Shown piece after piece: positions 51,699-60,851 of a stretch of 64,000 nucleotides of DNA; within the stretch, counting starts at the first letter, position 1; the number at the start of each line of letters is the position of its first letter. This DNA is from Alphaproteobacteria bacterium (GTDB taxonomy: Bacteria; Pseudomonadota; Alphaproteobacteria; CAAHEQ01; UBA3637). The stretch is from contig JAFTTR010000007.1 of assembly GCA_017466695.1 (NCBI GenBank), positions 51,690 through 115,689 on the forward strand, written 5' to 3'. The position numbers and the translations under genes were made by a program. The notes under the pieces were generated by a model. The model had not been told where the DNA came from, ran no database searches, and worked only from the letters and a program-made list of their open reading frames with translations.

Positions 51699-52460
51699 AT
51701 GTATTCTTTTATTCGTATTTTTTTATGTGCCTTGTTGCTGTTTTTTCCTATGCTTTCTTTTGCAAAGGAAACACCACCTCTCAATGAGGCGCAACAGATA
51801 AAGGAACTTGCCACTTCCTTGGTTTTAAAAAATGATTCAGAACTTATAAAAGCAAAAAAGCTGGCCGAATTTGTGGCTTCTCATTTTGAAAGAGATGGCT
51901 TTTTGGAAAAAGAAAAGTTAAAAGCTGCTAAAAAAAATAAAGTCTATGAAAAGTCTTATAAAAACAACCTCTTTCAAACCAAGGTGGGCGATAGTGTTGA
52001 ATTTGCAAAATTATACAAAGACTTATGTGAGGCTGTGGGGTTAACTTCAGTTGTGATTGAAGGCTATGCTGGCAAAAATATTAAAGCTTATAATGTGGTG
52101 CGTCCTGAACAAAAGGCAATTAAACAAACTTTTGAAATGATGACGGGAAAAATTGATTCTTCCCTTGAAAGATATCATAGTGCTTGGAATGGCGTCAAAG
52201 TGAATGGAAAGTGGATTTTGGTGGATACTTATTGGATGATAAAGGGAGAAAAAGTGGCGCATAAATCTGTTTCTTCCGTGCGTCAAATGGAGCGTGTTTT
52301 GGCTCAAAAACAAAAGCAAAAATTAAAACGAAAAAACAGTGTTGATACAAGATTTTTTAACATTAAACCTAAAGAAATGATTAAAACACATTTCCCTTAT
52401 GATGAAAAATGGCAATTACTTACTCACCCCGTTTCTTTGGAGCGTTTTGTTAAAAATTAA
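51699..52460 (+). CDS. Exported transglutaminase-like protein lacking the catalytic Cys
   Basis: 253 residues with a Sec signal peptide (ends SFAKE). From about 80 to 180 it shows the transglutaminase-like pattern: VGDSVEFAKLYKDLCEAVGL, VIEGYAG, YHSAWNGVKVNGKWILVDT. In active members the residue after G-x in the first motif is Cys; here it is Ser, while the His and Asp (YHSAWN, LVDT) remain. So the fold is likely and peptidase or crosslinking activity is not, unless Ser serves. A binding role in the periplasm is possible. It stands alone with RBS AAGGAGG. Confidence 0.75.
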   Translation: MYSFIRIFLCALLLFFPMLSFAKETPPLNEAQQIKELATSLVLKNDSELIKAKKLAEFVASHFERDGFLEKEKLKAAKKNKVYEKSYKNNLFQTKVGDSVEFAKLYKDLCEAVGLTSVVIEGYAGKNIKAYNVVRPEQKAIKQTFEMMTGKIDSSLERYHSAWNGVKVNGKWILVDTYWMIKGEKVAHKSVSSVRQMERVLAQKQKQKLKRKNSVDTRFFNIKPKEMIKTHFPYDEKWQLLTHPVSLERFVKN

Positions 52461-52680
52461 GTGAATTTTTTTAGGCTATCTCTCCTCATCGGGATATTTT
52501 TGATTGGTTGAAGCGTGTGATAAATTCTGAGTAACCTGAGAAAAGATTGCTAAAAATTCAGGAGTTAATGTATTGTTTGATTTTTTTTGCAGCTTTGTTA
52601 TAAAAAGGAAGAAAGACAAGAAAAATGTCTTTCATTTCGTTATAAAGTATGAAGTGAAAAGGTGTGTTTTTTTTATTTTG

Positions 52681-52709
52681 TTGACGAAAATTAAAATCCA
52701 AGTTATACT
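52681..52709 (+). promoter_or_regulatory. Promoter of the repeat-rich protein gene
   Basis: TTGACG at 52681-52686, 17 bases, TATACT at 52704-52709. GGAAAGGG precedes ATG 52735. The 220 bases before this promoter hold only a weak hairpin (GAAAGACA/TGTCTTTC at 52611-52633). Confidence 0.8.
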
Positions 52710-52734
52710 ATAAAAAAAAGGAAAGGGTAAAGAA

Positions 52735-54984
52735 ATGAGAGATACAGACGAATATGACACAGGCAAAGATCATGGACAGCAATTCCAAGAGGGTGCTGGT
52801 ACGCTCTGGGGTTGGGGTAAAAAAGGATGGACTGCAACTTTGGATGTAGTGGCTGAAGGTGGTTCTTGGCTGTTGGACTCAAAAGCTGGAAAATATGTGC
52901 GTGGTTTTGCTAAGGGGGCTGTTCAAGGTACCCCGGTTGGCGAGGTTGTGGATGCTGGTTCAGAGTTTGCACACAAGCTTCAAGAAGGGGATCCTGAACT
53001 TCGTCAAAAATATTTAGGGACGGATGAAAATGGACGGGCTGTTTTTGAAGATACTGAAGATACACCTTCAACAGCAGAGCCAACTCCAACCAAGGCGCCA
53101 GAAGAGGAACAAGAAGAAACCGATTCTACACCTCCAACTAAGGCTTCAGAAGAGGAGCAAGAAGAAACGGATTCTACCCCTACGCCGACAAAGACCCCTG
53201 AAAAACCAAAGCCTAAAACATCAACACCTCCAAAGACATCTCGACTGCCTAAGGACACCAGAGGGGATGCCATTCAAATTACTTATCGCAACCCAGATGG
53301 GACGGATGGTAAAATCTTTTTGAATGCTGACCAGGTTAAAATGGTGCGTTCTTTTGCCCGAGGGGAATTTGATGCTGAAAATGGCTTTAAACTGAAAGTG
53401 TTAGAAGATTCAGGTGAATCTCTTTCATCTCTTTATTATGAGCCAGATGAAGTTGTTGGAGGGGATTATCGAAGGAAAGGCGATACAGCAAAACACAGGC
53501 TTTCTTTCGCAAATACAGCTTTTACGTTAACAAATTCACAATATCATGCAGCGCTTAAAAAAATAAATGAGTTGGATAGGGCTTCTGGTCGGGTTGATCC
53601 TGTGTTAGAAAGTGCGCTACCTCGGTATAAAAAGACAGCTCCAACTCAAACAGACAAACCGGTGGAAACAAGAACTTTTACGCCTCATACCCCTCATCAA
53701 GATGGGTTGAAGGTGAACTTTATTATCCCTGGGACAGATACAAATTCAATGGTTGTGTTGTCTGCTGATCAAGTGGCTGCCATTCGTTCTTTTGTTAAAG
53801 GGAAAAGAGATGTAAATGGGGGATATAAACTTTGGGTAACGGCTAATTCTGGAGAGCCATTTTCCCCCCTTTATTATCAATTAAATAAGCAAGGGAATGC
53901 TTATGTGCGCATTGGGGAAGATCCTTCTTCAGTTGCTGTTGCGCCGTCTGTTTCAACATTTAAGTTGAATGAAACACAATTTCATGCAGCTGTACTTGGT
54001 ATTTTTAAAGCAGATGCAGAGCGTGGCTATATTGATCCGGATTTAAAAAAATTGGTTGATGCCATGACGCCGAAAGATAATGGAGGTAAACCAGGGCAAC
54101 AAGGTCCACAAGCTGGCCAAGTTGTGTATGGTCCCAATGGGCAACCAATTGGTGTAACTGGTACTCAAACAACGCCTCAAGGGGGGCAAGTTGTGTATGG
54201 TCCGAATGGGCAACCAATTGGCGTAACAAGTGGCAAACAAACAGGGCAACAAGGCCAAGTTGTGTATGGCCCCAATGGGCAACCAATTGGCGTAACTGGT
54301 GGTCAAGTTGGGGGAGGTGTTATTGGACCTAATGGTCAAGTTTTACCAGCCACAACAACGGAAAGTGATGCTAAAAACTTTTTCCTCTCTGCTGGGAATT
54401 GGGTTAATAATGCGTTTAATTCTTTGGGCAATATGATTCCAATTTCTTTGATATCCAACTTCATCAAAATGATTGGGAATTGTATTGGTGGCTTGCTTAA
54501 AACAATCGGCTACGTTCTTGAAGGAGAATGGGGCAAAGCAGGGACCGAATTGTTCGGCTGGATTAAGGATGCAGCCATTGTTGGTGGTGTTGCTTATGGG
54601 GCTTATTTCTTGAAGAAAAAAATTTCTAATTACTTTAAAGATGATGAAAAAACATCAACTTCTTCAAGTAGTTCAAACAGCTCTTCAACAAATTCATCCA
54701 CGAATACAAATACAGATTTGTCAGATTTGTTGGCTGGCATTTTGAACAACTCAAATAATTCCAGTGGTTCTAGCTCAACAGATGATGCAAACAAAGATGT
54801 TTATGTGGGGCTCAACCATTCTTCAAACGGACAAGTGGCTGGAACGGTTACAACCCATACAGATGCTTCTGGGACAACACAGCGTTTGCTCGATACATCT
54901 GACAGGTTCTTGTTAGCTGGAGAACTCAGAGATCCAAATTCAGATGGCACACTGTGGCGTGTGAAAGTGGATAAAACAAAATAA
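52735..54984 (+). CDS. Repeat-rich protein with a duplicated domain and a Ser/Asn tail
   Basis: 749 residues without a signal peptide. After an N-terminal part (WGWGKKGWTATLDVV) there is a Thr/Pro/Glu linker. Two related domains of about 110 residues follow (from about 180: FLNADQVKMVRSFARGEFD; from about 325: VLSADQVAAIRSFVKGKRD), both with PLYY or SLYY. Three 23-residue repeats contain VVYGPNGQPIGVT. Next come two hydrophobic helices (about 565-635) and a Ser/Asn-rich tail. No family known to me. Large size, repeats and hydrophobic helices fit a secreted or surface protein or a structural component of the region. Confidence 0.8.
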   Translation: MRDTDEYDTGKDHGQQFQEGAGTLWGWGKKGWTATLDVVAEGGSWLLDSKAGKYVRGFAKGAVQGTPVGEVVDAGSEFAHKLQEGDPELRQKYLGTDENGRAVFEDTEDTPSTAEPTPTKAPEEEQEETDSTPPTKASEEEQEETDSTPTPTKTPEKPKPKTSTPPKTSRLPKDTRGDAIQITYRNPDGTDGKIFLNADQVKMVRSFARGEFDAENGFKLKVLEDSGESLSSLYYEPDEVVGGDYRRKGDTAKHRLSFANTAFTLTNSQYHAALKKINELDRASGRVDPVLESALPRYKKTAPTQTDKPVETRTFTPHTPHQDGLKVNFIIPGTDTNSMVVLSADQVAAIRSFVKGKRDVNGGYKLWVTANSGEPFSPLYYQLNKQGNAYVRIGEDPSSVAVAPSVSTFKLNETQFHAAVLGIFKADAERGYIDPDLKKLVDAMTPKDNGGKPGQQGPQAGQVVYGPNGQPIGVTGTQTTPQGGQVVYGPNGQPIGVTSGKQTGQQGQVVYGPNGQPIGVTGGQVGGGVIGPNGQVLPATTTESDAKNFFLSAGNWVNNAFNSLGNMIPISLISNFIKMIGNCIGGLLKTIGYVLEGEWGKAGTELFGWIKDAAIVGGVAYGAYFLKKKISNYFKDDEKTSTSSSSSNSSSTNSSTNTNTDLSDLLAGILNNSNNSSGSSSTDDANKDVYVGLNHSSNGQVAGTVTTHTDASGTTQRLLDTSDRFLLAGELRDPNSDGTLWRVKVDKTK
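54118..54300. repeat. Three 69-base tandem repeats
   Basis: CAAGTTGTGTATGG begins units at 54118, 54187 and 54256. The conserved 16 residues per unit are separated by 7 changing residues. They lie between the duplicated domain and the hydrophobic helices. Confidence 0.85.
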
Positions 54985-55011
54985 CAGTTTCCCCTTCTTT
55001 GAAGTTGATAT

Positions 55012-55055
55012 AAAAAAGCGCCTTTAAAATAAAATGAAAGGTGCTTTTTTTAAGG
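55012..55055 (+). terminator. Terminator of the repeat-rich protein gene
   Basis: AAAAAAGCGCCTTT and AAAGGTGCTTTTTT with one wobble around an AT-rich loop, followed by T. Confidence 0.75.
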
Positions 55056-55185
55056 AATATTTAATTTATTTTCCTTGTAATTGCCCTTGATTTCGTGTAA
55101 AGTGATTCAAAATGTGTCTTGTATAAAATGATAGACACAAGATAAAAAATCGCTATTGCAGTCAATGAGTGAAAGGAGACGAAAT

Positions 55186-57093
55186 ATGCGAGAAACGATA
55201 GATTTTAAGTTAAGTCGGGCAATCAATGGGGGAAGACCTTGGGAAGTGATTACCCTTTTAAATGAAGGGGCTTGTGTGGATGCAAGGTTCCCTGATGGGA
55301 ATACCCCTTTGACATTGGCAGCTCAGACAAATCATTTAGAAGCCTTGGATGTGTTATTGCATTATCAAGCTGATTGTATGATGAAAAATAAGGAAGGTAA
55401 AACGGTTAAAGATATTTTAACTGAACAACTGGTTTTAACACATAAGGATTTGCGCCATCTCATCCAAGAGCGTTTAACACGGATTGAAAAATTACTTTCT
55501 TCTCCACAAACAGACCCTGTTATCCCTTTATGGTCTTTAGAAACGCAAGATAGATTGGGCCATGATTTAATTGAAGCTTCAAAAGAGGGGGATTTAGAAC
55601 AGGTTCAACGTTTGATTTCAAAAGGGGCCAATGTGTTGCATCAAAATAAGTATCAACAGTGCCCGATGACAATTGCTCAATTTTTTGGACATGAAGAAGT
55701 CACGTCTTATTTAACAGATGTTGTCAATAAAAGCCAAATGCTGATTACAGCTATTTATAATGGCGATAATGATAGAGCCTTTCGTTTGCTTGATAAAGGG
55801 ACTCATCCAATTTGTTATGACAGGTATGGGCATTTAGGGATTTTGGTTGCAGCTGAAAGAGGTAATTTTGAGTTGGTGCGCCATATGATTTCTAGAGGCG
55901 TGGACGTGAATGTGTATGATGCAAAAGGCAATAACTTAATGCAATATGCTGTGCGTTTAGGGTCTTCAAAGATGGTTGATTACCTACTCGATAAAGGATA
56001 TAAAGGGTTTCAATCTGTTACACCTTCATTTGATTGCTTAGAATATGCCATGAAGATGAATGATATGTATTTAATTCAGCGTTTTGTTTCTAAAAAGGTA
56101 GATGCTGAATTTTATATGCCAAAAGCACTTGATTTGGGCGCAGAACAATCGATGAGGTATTTCCTCTCCTTAGGGGCTGATTTAAAACGATTGGATTCTC
56201 AAGCACATCCGGCTTTGATTCGAGGTATTCGTACCAATAATCCTCATATTGTTGAGCTGTTGCTTAAAGCTAAAGTGATGGTTGATCAAACAGATAACTA
56301 TCAACAATGGCCTTTGTTAGAGGCTGTGAAAAGTCAAAATCCTGAAATTGTGCATTTGCTTTTGAAACATCACGCAACGGTTGATAAGGAAAATTCAAAT
56401 GGGTGGACAGCTTTGATGGAAGCTTGTAAGTATCCTTCTGGTCAAATTGCAAAGCTTTTAATTGAAGCTGGAGCTGATGTGAACAAACAAGATATTTATG
56501 GGTGGACACCGTTGATGGTGGCTGCCAGGCATAATTCACAACCAACGGCTGGTGAATGTTATGTGGCAAAAGCTGATTTAGATAAAAAAAATAATGAGGG
56601 TAAAACAGCTTTGATGATTGCGATGGAAAATAATAATCCACTGTTTGCAAGATATATGCTCTTTTGTGGCGCAGATAATTCCACAAAAGGGGCAAGGGGC
56701 GAAGATTTAATCTTTTGGGCTGTTGGCACAAGAGATGCAGCACTTGTGGACTTTATGATCGTAAGTGGGCAAAACCCAAATGCCACAGAGCCACTTGCAA
56801 ATACAACGCCGTTGAGTATTGCCGTGAAACAACATAACTTGCCTTTGGTTGAGTTATTGTTGCAAAAGGGAGCCAATCCTTTATTAGCTGACAAATATGG
56901 GCATACGCCATTGAGTGATGCTAAAAATCAATTAGAATATACCTTAACGCATGGGTTGGATGAAAATATTAAAAATATCTATTATTTGATTAAAGCAAAA
57001 GTGGATGAAATGGGCGTTCAGCCTTGTGTGATTCAAAAAGCCAAACCACTGGTTGATTTAAAATCAAGGACGCAAGAAAATCAAAAATTATAA
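55186..57093 (+). CDS. Ankyrin-repeat protein (large)
   Basis: 635 residues from ATG 55186 (AAAGGAGAC before it; upstream in-frame codons lack a site). Ankyrin repeats cover nearly the whole protein (GNTPLTLAAQTNHLEALDVL, GWTALMEACKYPSGQIAKLL, GWTPLMVAARHNSQ, GHTPLSDA), about fifteen, some degenerate in the middle. One repeat near 455-470 looks interrupted (HNSQPTAGECYVAKADLD). No signal peptide. Ankyrin proteins bind other proteins, and in host-associated alphaproteobacteria some are type IV effectors. Here this is only suggested by the neighbourhood. Confidence 0.9.
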   Translation: MRETIDFKLSRAINGGRPWEVITLLNEGACVDARFPDGNTPLTLAAQTNHLEALDVLLHYQADCMMKNKEGKTVKDILTEQLVLTHKDLRHLIQERLTRIEKLLSSPQTDPVIPLWSLETQDRLGHDLIEASKEGDLEQVQRLISKGANVLHQNKYQQCPMTIAQFFGHEEVTSYLTDVVNKSQMLITAIYNGDNDRAFRLLDKGTHPICYDRYGHLGILVAAERGNFELVRHMISRGVDVNVYDAKGNNLMQYAVRLGSSKMVDYLLDKGYKGFQSVTPSFDCLEYAMKMNDMYLIQRFVSKKVDAEFYMPKALDLGAEQSMRYFLSLGADLKRLDSQAHPALIRGIRTNNPHIVELLLKAKVMVDQTDNYQQWPLLEAVKSQNPEIVHLLLKHHATVDKENSNGWTALMEACKYPSGQIAKLLIEAGADVNKQDIYGWTPLMVAARHNSQPTAGECYVAKADLDKKNNEGKTALMIAMENNNPLFARYMLFCGADNSTKGARGEDLIFWAVGTRDAALVDFMIVSGQNPNATEPLANTTPLSIAVKQHNLPLVELLLQKGANPLLADKYGHTPLSDAKNQLEYTLTHGLDENIKNIYYLIKAKVDEMGVQPCVIQKAKPLVDLKSRTQENQKL

Positions 57094-57105
57094 TGAGTAA
57101 AAACA

Positions 57106-57151
57106 AAAAAAACACCCATTTTTGTGTCAGGCAAATTTGGGTGTTTTTTTT
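57106..57151. terminator. Bidirectional terminator between ankyrin genes
   Basis: AAAAAACACCCA and TGGGTGTTTTTT around about 20 bases. It serves the large ankyrin gene and the convergent gene at 57180. Confidence 0.85.
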
Positions 57152-57179
57152 ATGCATATCTTATGAACAAAAAGAAAGA

Positions 57180-57803
57180 TTAGGAGCGAGCGCCTCGTGA
57201 AATCTCGCCTTGTAAAGAGGCTGAAAGTTGTTCCAACGTTTGTTTAGCTGAAATAACTTTTTGAGGTTGGTGGTCTGTGGCGTGATATCTTTCAATAATG
57301 CCACTTTCTTTCCCCATTTGAACAATTTGTTCCACTTTTTTGTATTGTTGCCCTTGAATAATATCTGACATAGCTTTAAAAGCAGCGCTGTTTGCTTGAG
57401 CTTGACAGGCGCTTTCATAAGCAAGGAGCATTTGACTTTCTTTTGTATAATTATTCATTGCAGCCACAAATGAGGCTGTGAACCCTTGGTTGTTTTTAAT
57501 AAAAGGATTGGGTTTATAGTTGCTCACAACGGTTGCTAAATCCAGAGTGTATTGCTCTTTTAATTGAGGATTTTGCTCAAGTGTCATGTGAATATAAGCA
57601 TTGTAGGATCTGATTTTTTTTGATCCAGCTACAATGTGTAACAAGGTGTTCCCATTTTCATCTTGCTGATTTATATCAGCTCCTTTTTGAAGTGCTTTTT
57701 TAATCTCAAAAATAGCGTTGGCGCATTCTGTGTAAGGTTTTGTTTCAAATTCTGTGAGCGCTGCTTTTAACAAAGCATTTTCTTGTTCAATTTCTTTATT
57801 CAT
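57180..57803 (-). CDS. Ankyrin-like protein, paralogue of the one upstream
   Basis: 207 residues. One recognisable ankyrin repeat pair (LQKGADINQQDENGNTLLHI), then a segment with YKPNPFIKNNQGFTASFVAA and MLLAYESACQAQANSAAFKA that is shared in outline with the next gene. No signal peptide. The two genes are 33 bases apart on the same strand and look like a tandem duplication with much divergence. Role unknown; protein binding through ankyrin repeats is likely. Confidence 0.8.
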   Translation of the reverse strand: MNKEIEQENALLKAALTEFETKPYTECANAIFEIKKALQKGADINQQDENGNTLLHIVAGSKKIRSYNAYIHMTLEQNPQLKEQYTLDLATVVSNYKPNPFIKNNQGFTASFVAAMNNYTKESQMLLAYESACQAQANSAAFKAMSDIIQGQQYKKVEQIVQMGKESGIIERYHATDHQPQKVISAKQTLEQLSASLQGEISRGARS

Positions 57804-57836
57804 AAATGTATTATCCTTTGATTGAGTGTGTTTTTT

Positions 57837-58412
57837 TTAATCTTCTTTTGAATTGCTATTATGAGATAGACCATGTATGGCATCTAAAAATTTGCGTTGT
57901 GCTTTTAAAATCACCGTTTTGCGATAAGGGTCTTTGTCATCTACATTGTTTGGAGCAAGTTGCGCCAAAATGGCCAGAGCTTCCAAAGCTTGCGATTGCT
58001 TTTCGGCTTGATAGGCATGTTCATAAGCAAGTAACCAACGAAACTCATCCTTAAGCCCTTTATCCAACGCTTTCATTGAAGGCGTTCTCCCCTCATTATC
58101 CAACACGAAGGGATTAGGGCGAAACTTGGTTGTTAAGTATTTGATATCCAGTGGTTCATACTCAGCAAATTTTTGAGGATTATTTTCATATATTTTTTTC
58201 GCCCATTTATTATAGGCAACCATGCCAGAGGACAAAACAGCGTGCAAAAGTGTTTTGCCTGATTTTGTTTGTATATTCACATCATACCCATTTTTAAGCA
58301 TCATTTTAATTTTGAGAACATAAGGGGTTACCTCTTCAAATGGGGTTTCTTTAACTTTTTTAGATGAGATGAATTTGAGGCAATCAATCACATCTTTGGA
58401 GCTGAGATACAT
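57837..58412 (-). CDS. Ankyrin-like protein, paralogue of the one downstream
   Basis: 191 residues from ATG 58412 (AAAGGA upstream); a start at 58448 would leave a Lys-rich extension without a site. LKNGYDVNIQTKSGKTLLHA is an ankyrin unit, and FRPNPFVLDNEGRTPSMKA with WLLAYEHAYQAEKQSQALEA matches the neighbour at 57180. No export signal. The AT-rich stretch before it (58440-58700) holds no gene I can support. Confidence 0.78.
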   Translation of the reverse strand: MYLSSKDVIDCLKFISSKKVKETPFEEVTPYVLKIKMMLKNGYDVNIQTKSGKTLLHAVLSSGMVAYNKWAKKIYENNPQKFAEYEPLDIKYLTTKFRPNPFVLDNEGRTPSMKALDKGLKDEFRWLLAYEHAYQAEKQSQALEALAILAQLAPNNVDDKDPYRKTVILKAQRKFLDAIHGLSHNSNSKED

Positions 58413-58703
58413 AAATAAAAATCCTTTCTTTTTGTTGGAAAAGGTCATTAAACTAGCATATTTTAGGTGTTTCTGTCAAGCGATCTTTTCTCTTTATCAA
58501 AGAGCTGTCTTTAAGTAACCTAAATAAGATGAAATGTGTTTTACTAAAAAAAAGATGTTTTAAAAATAAAATTATAAAAATCAATAAGTTGTAAAATAAG
58601 TATATGTCTAAGTATTGCTTTTTAAAAACATAATCGTACATATAATACAAAAAGGTATCATCAAAGTAAGTTCATTTTTTTTACCAAATGAAAGGAGACG
58701 ATT

Positions 58704-59444
58704 ATGACACAATTAGCCAAAGAAGAAGATTTAAATCATCTTTCTTTTTTAAGGGAGGTTTCGCTTTTAAAAGAAGGGGGAAAAATAGAAAAATCCCCTC
58801 AAAAAAGAGCAGCCAAAACCCCTTTAAAAACGAATTTAAAAACAACAGAGGAAAAGTTAAAATCCCCTTTGCAAGAAAAACTTTCTTTTTTAAACATTCC
58901 CTTTAAACCGGTGTTAGAAGGGGAGCTTCAAAAAGAGGTGGAAGAAAAATTTCCCTCTTCTTTTAAAGCAGAACCTCTTTTAAAAGAACAAGATATTTTT
59001 GAGGAAGAAGAGAAGGGTTTAGATAAGAAAAAATGGGATTTTCCTTTTTCCTTTTTTAACAAACGCAGAAAAGTTCAAGTCAAATATTTAAAGGCCAAAC
59101 ACATGCAAATTCCTGTGGTTGAAAAAGAGATTATTTCTTCTAATAAAATTGTAGATTCAAGGTCTTTGCTTGTTTTTTCTTCCAGTTGGATAAAGACCAT
59201 TTTTGCAGATAAGATTTTGTTCAAGGCCATTCCAGCAACAGGGACAAATTTGCTTATGTTTCCAAAGGGGCATTATTTTTTTGTGCAATTTGTATATCAA
59301 GCAACACCGATTCATCCCACGCAAGAAATGATTCATCAAAAACTCAGTCCTTTAAAAGTATTTGTGTTTCGTGATTTTAAATCGTTTAGAAATTGGGTCT
59401 ATGAACAAATGCGTGAAATTGAAGGCGTGGGGTTTAAAATTTAA
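58704..59444 (+). CDS. Hypothetical charged protein
   Basis: 246 residues; AAAGGAGACGATT precedes the start, the same type of site as the ankyrin gene at 55186. Residues 1-110 are Lys/Glu-rich and probably disordered. The second half is more hydrophobic and ordered (ILFKAIPATGTNLLMFPKGH, YFFVQFVYQATPIHPTQEM, VFVFRDFKSFRNWVYEQMR). No signal peptide. I cannot place it in a family. A terminator follows at 59451. Confidence 0.75.
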   Translation: MTQLAKEEDLNHLSFLREVSLLKEGGKIEKSPQKRAAKTPLKTNLKTTEEKLKSPLQEKLSFLNIPFKPVLEGELQKEVEEKFPSSFKAEPLLKEQDIFEEEEKGLDKKKWDFPFSFFNKRRKVQVKYLKAKHMQIPVVEKEIISSNKIVDSRSLLVFSSSWIKTIFADKILFKAIPATGTNLLMFPKGHYFFVQFVYQATPIHPTQEMIHQKLSPLKVFVFRDFKSFRNWVYEQMREIEGVGFKI

Positions 59445-59450
59445 AAGAAC

Positions 59451-59508
59451 AAAAAAAAGAGTAAAAGTTGTGTCGTGTTCAAAGAATTTTTACTCTTTTT
59501 TATTTTTT
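59451..59508 (+). terminator. Terminator of the gene at 58704
   Basis: AAAAAAAAGAGTAAAA and TTTTTACTCTTTTTT around about 25 bases, with more T after it. Confidence 0.75.
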
Positions 59509-59528
59509 AAGGATAAAAAGGAGCAAAT

Positions 59529-59912
59529 ATGCCAGAGTTGACATATGAGGATGTGGTTTATCAAATTAAAAAGGCGTGTCAGATTTATCGGCTTTATAAA
59601 AAAGAGCGCCCAGGCGGGTTTAAAAGTTGCTTAAAGTCGTTTTCAAAAGAAGAAGCTGATGGCGCTTGGGTTCCCTCCCCAAAAGAAATTGATATAGCAG
59701 ATGAAGTGGAGTTTTTGTGGCTGAGATGGTTGACGCCAGAAAATAGACGGCTTGTGTGGTTTAGATTTGATGGTATGCCGTGGAAAGTGCTTGCTTATCA
59801 AGAAAATATATCCATTCGTCAAGCAAGATATAAAGTTGATCAAAGTATTAAAATTATCTTAAATAATCTTAAAAAAATTGATAAAAAATCAAGGTATTAT
59901 CATAAAGATTGA
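59529..59912 (+). CDS. DUF6362-like phage/plasmid-type protein with a helix-turn-helix end
   Basis: 127 residues. GAWVPSPKEIDIADEVEFLW, LTPENRRLVWFRFDGMPWKV and YQENISIRQARYKVDQSIKI fit the pattern W-x-P, W-L-x-W-L-x-P-x-x-R-x-L-V-W and a C-terminal HTH-like helix pair seen in DUF6362 proteins of phages and prophages. Function unknown; DNA contact is likely from the HTH part. It follows a terminator and has its own RBS (AAAGGAGC). Confidence 0.65.
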   Translation: MPELTYEDVVYQIKKACQIYRLYKKERPGGFKSCLKSFSKEEADGAWVPSPKEIDIADEVEFLWLRWLTPENRRLVWFRFDGMPWKVLAYQENISIRQARYKVDQSIKIILNNLKKIDKKSRYYHKD

Positions 59913-59937
59913 GTTATTACCCTTTTTGATGTATAAT
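59909..59937 (+). promoter_or_regulatory. Promoter of the small ankyrin gene
   Basis: TTGAGT at 59909-59914 (overlapping the previous stop), 17 bases, TATAAT at 59932-59937. GAGGGGGTGAG precedes ATG 59980. Confidence 0.75.
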
Positions 59938-59979
59938 AGATATATGGGTATAAAAAAAAGATGAGAGGGGGTGAGACGT

Positions 59980-60834
59980 ATGAGTGATAAGATTCTCTTT
60001 GAACGACTCATGCGTTATTCCTGCGCAAATGGGCAAATTGAAGAGGTTGAAGCCTTGCTCAAGCAAGGGGTCGACCCTAATGTGCCTGATAAAAATGGGT
60101 ATACACCCTTACATTACGCAGCCCTTTCTGGTAATAAAGATTTGATTAAGTTGTTGGCCAAACATGGCGCTTCTTTAGATGCGCAAGATAAGTCGGGTCG
60201 AACAGCGCTTCATTATGCTGCTTTGGGTCAAAAAAATGAAGCATTGCAGGCGTTGATTGAGGTGGGTGCAAATGTGAATCAGCAAGATAAAAAAGGCTTC
60301 ACAGCGGCACATATCGCCGTTGCAAGAGGGAATGTAAAAGCTATTGAGCTTTTAGCTGAGGGAAAGGCTAATTTGGATTTAAAAGATAAGTATGGGCAAA
60401 CGCCGTTGCATTGGGGTGCTTTTTATGGGAATAAATATGTGGTGCAAACGCTTATTCATGAAGGAGCTCGTTTAGATTCGGTTAATTCTCGTGGCAGAAC
60501 AGCGCTTGAGTATGCTGTTTTGACAGGGCATAAAGAGGCAGCTCAAATGCTTTTAGATCATGGAGCCAATCCGTATAGTCAAAATTTAGCGGGTAAAACA
60601 GCCGTGGATTTGATGGCGCAAAAAGAAGGGTTTGATGAATTGCTTGCGAGCTATTCTTTGGCTCCTAAGAAAGAAGGGGAATCTGAAAAACAAGTTGTTA
60701 AAAATCAAGAGGATGCATCCAGAAGTTCAAGCAATTCAAGCCTTTTGACACGGATGATGAATTTGGGTGAAAAAATAACCAATGAAAATGATAAAAACCT
60801 CTTGACAAGACCTGAAATTAGTCGTACTGTGTAA
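59980..60834 (+). CDS. Ankyrin-repeat protein with seven regular repeats
   Basis: 284 residues from ATG 59980 (GGGGTGAG before it; GTG 59971 lies inside that site). Seven ankyrin repeats in a row (GYTPLHYAALSGNKDLIKLL, GRTALHYAALGQKNEALQAL, GFTAAHIAVARGNVKAIELL, GQTPLHWGAFYGNKYVVQTL and so on), very close to consensus, unlike the degenerate ones at 55186 and 57180. A tail of about 60 residues is Lys/Ser-rich. No signal peptide. Probable protein-binding or effector-type protein. Confidence 0.93.
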   Translation: MSDKILFERLMRYSCANGQIEEVEALLKQGVDPNVPDKNGYTPLHYAALSGNKDLIKLLAKHGASLDAQDKSGRTALHYAALGQKNEALQALIEVGANVNQQDKKGFTAAHIAVARGNVKAIELLAEGKANLDLKDKYGQTPLHWGAFYGNKYVVQTLIHEGARLDSVNSRGRTALEYAVLTGHKEAAQMLLDHGANPYSQNLAGKTAVDLMAQKEGFDELLASYSLAPKKEGESEKQVVKNQEDASRSSSNSSLLTRMMNLGEKITNENDKNLLTRPEISRTV

Positions 60835-60851
60835 ATGCAGACGAACAAGCT

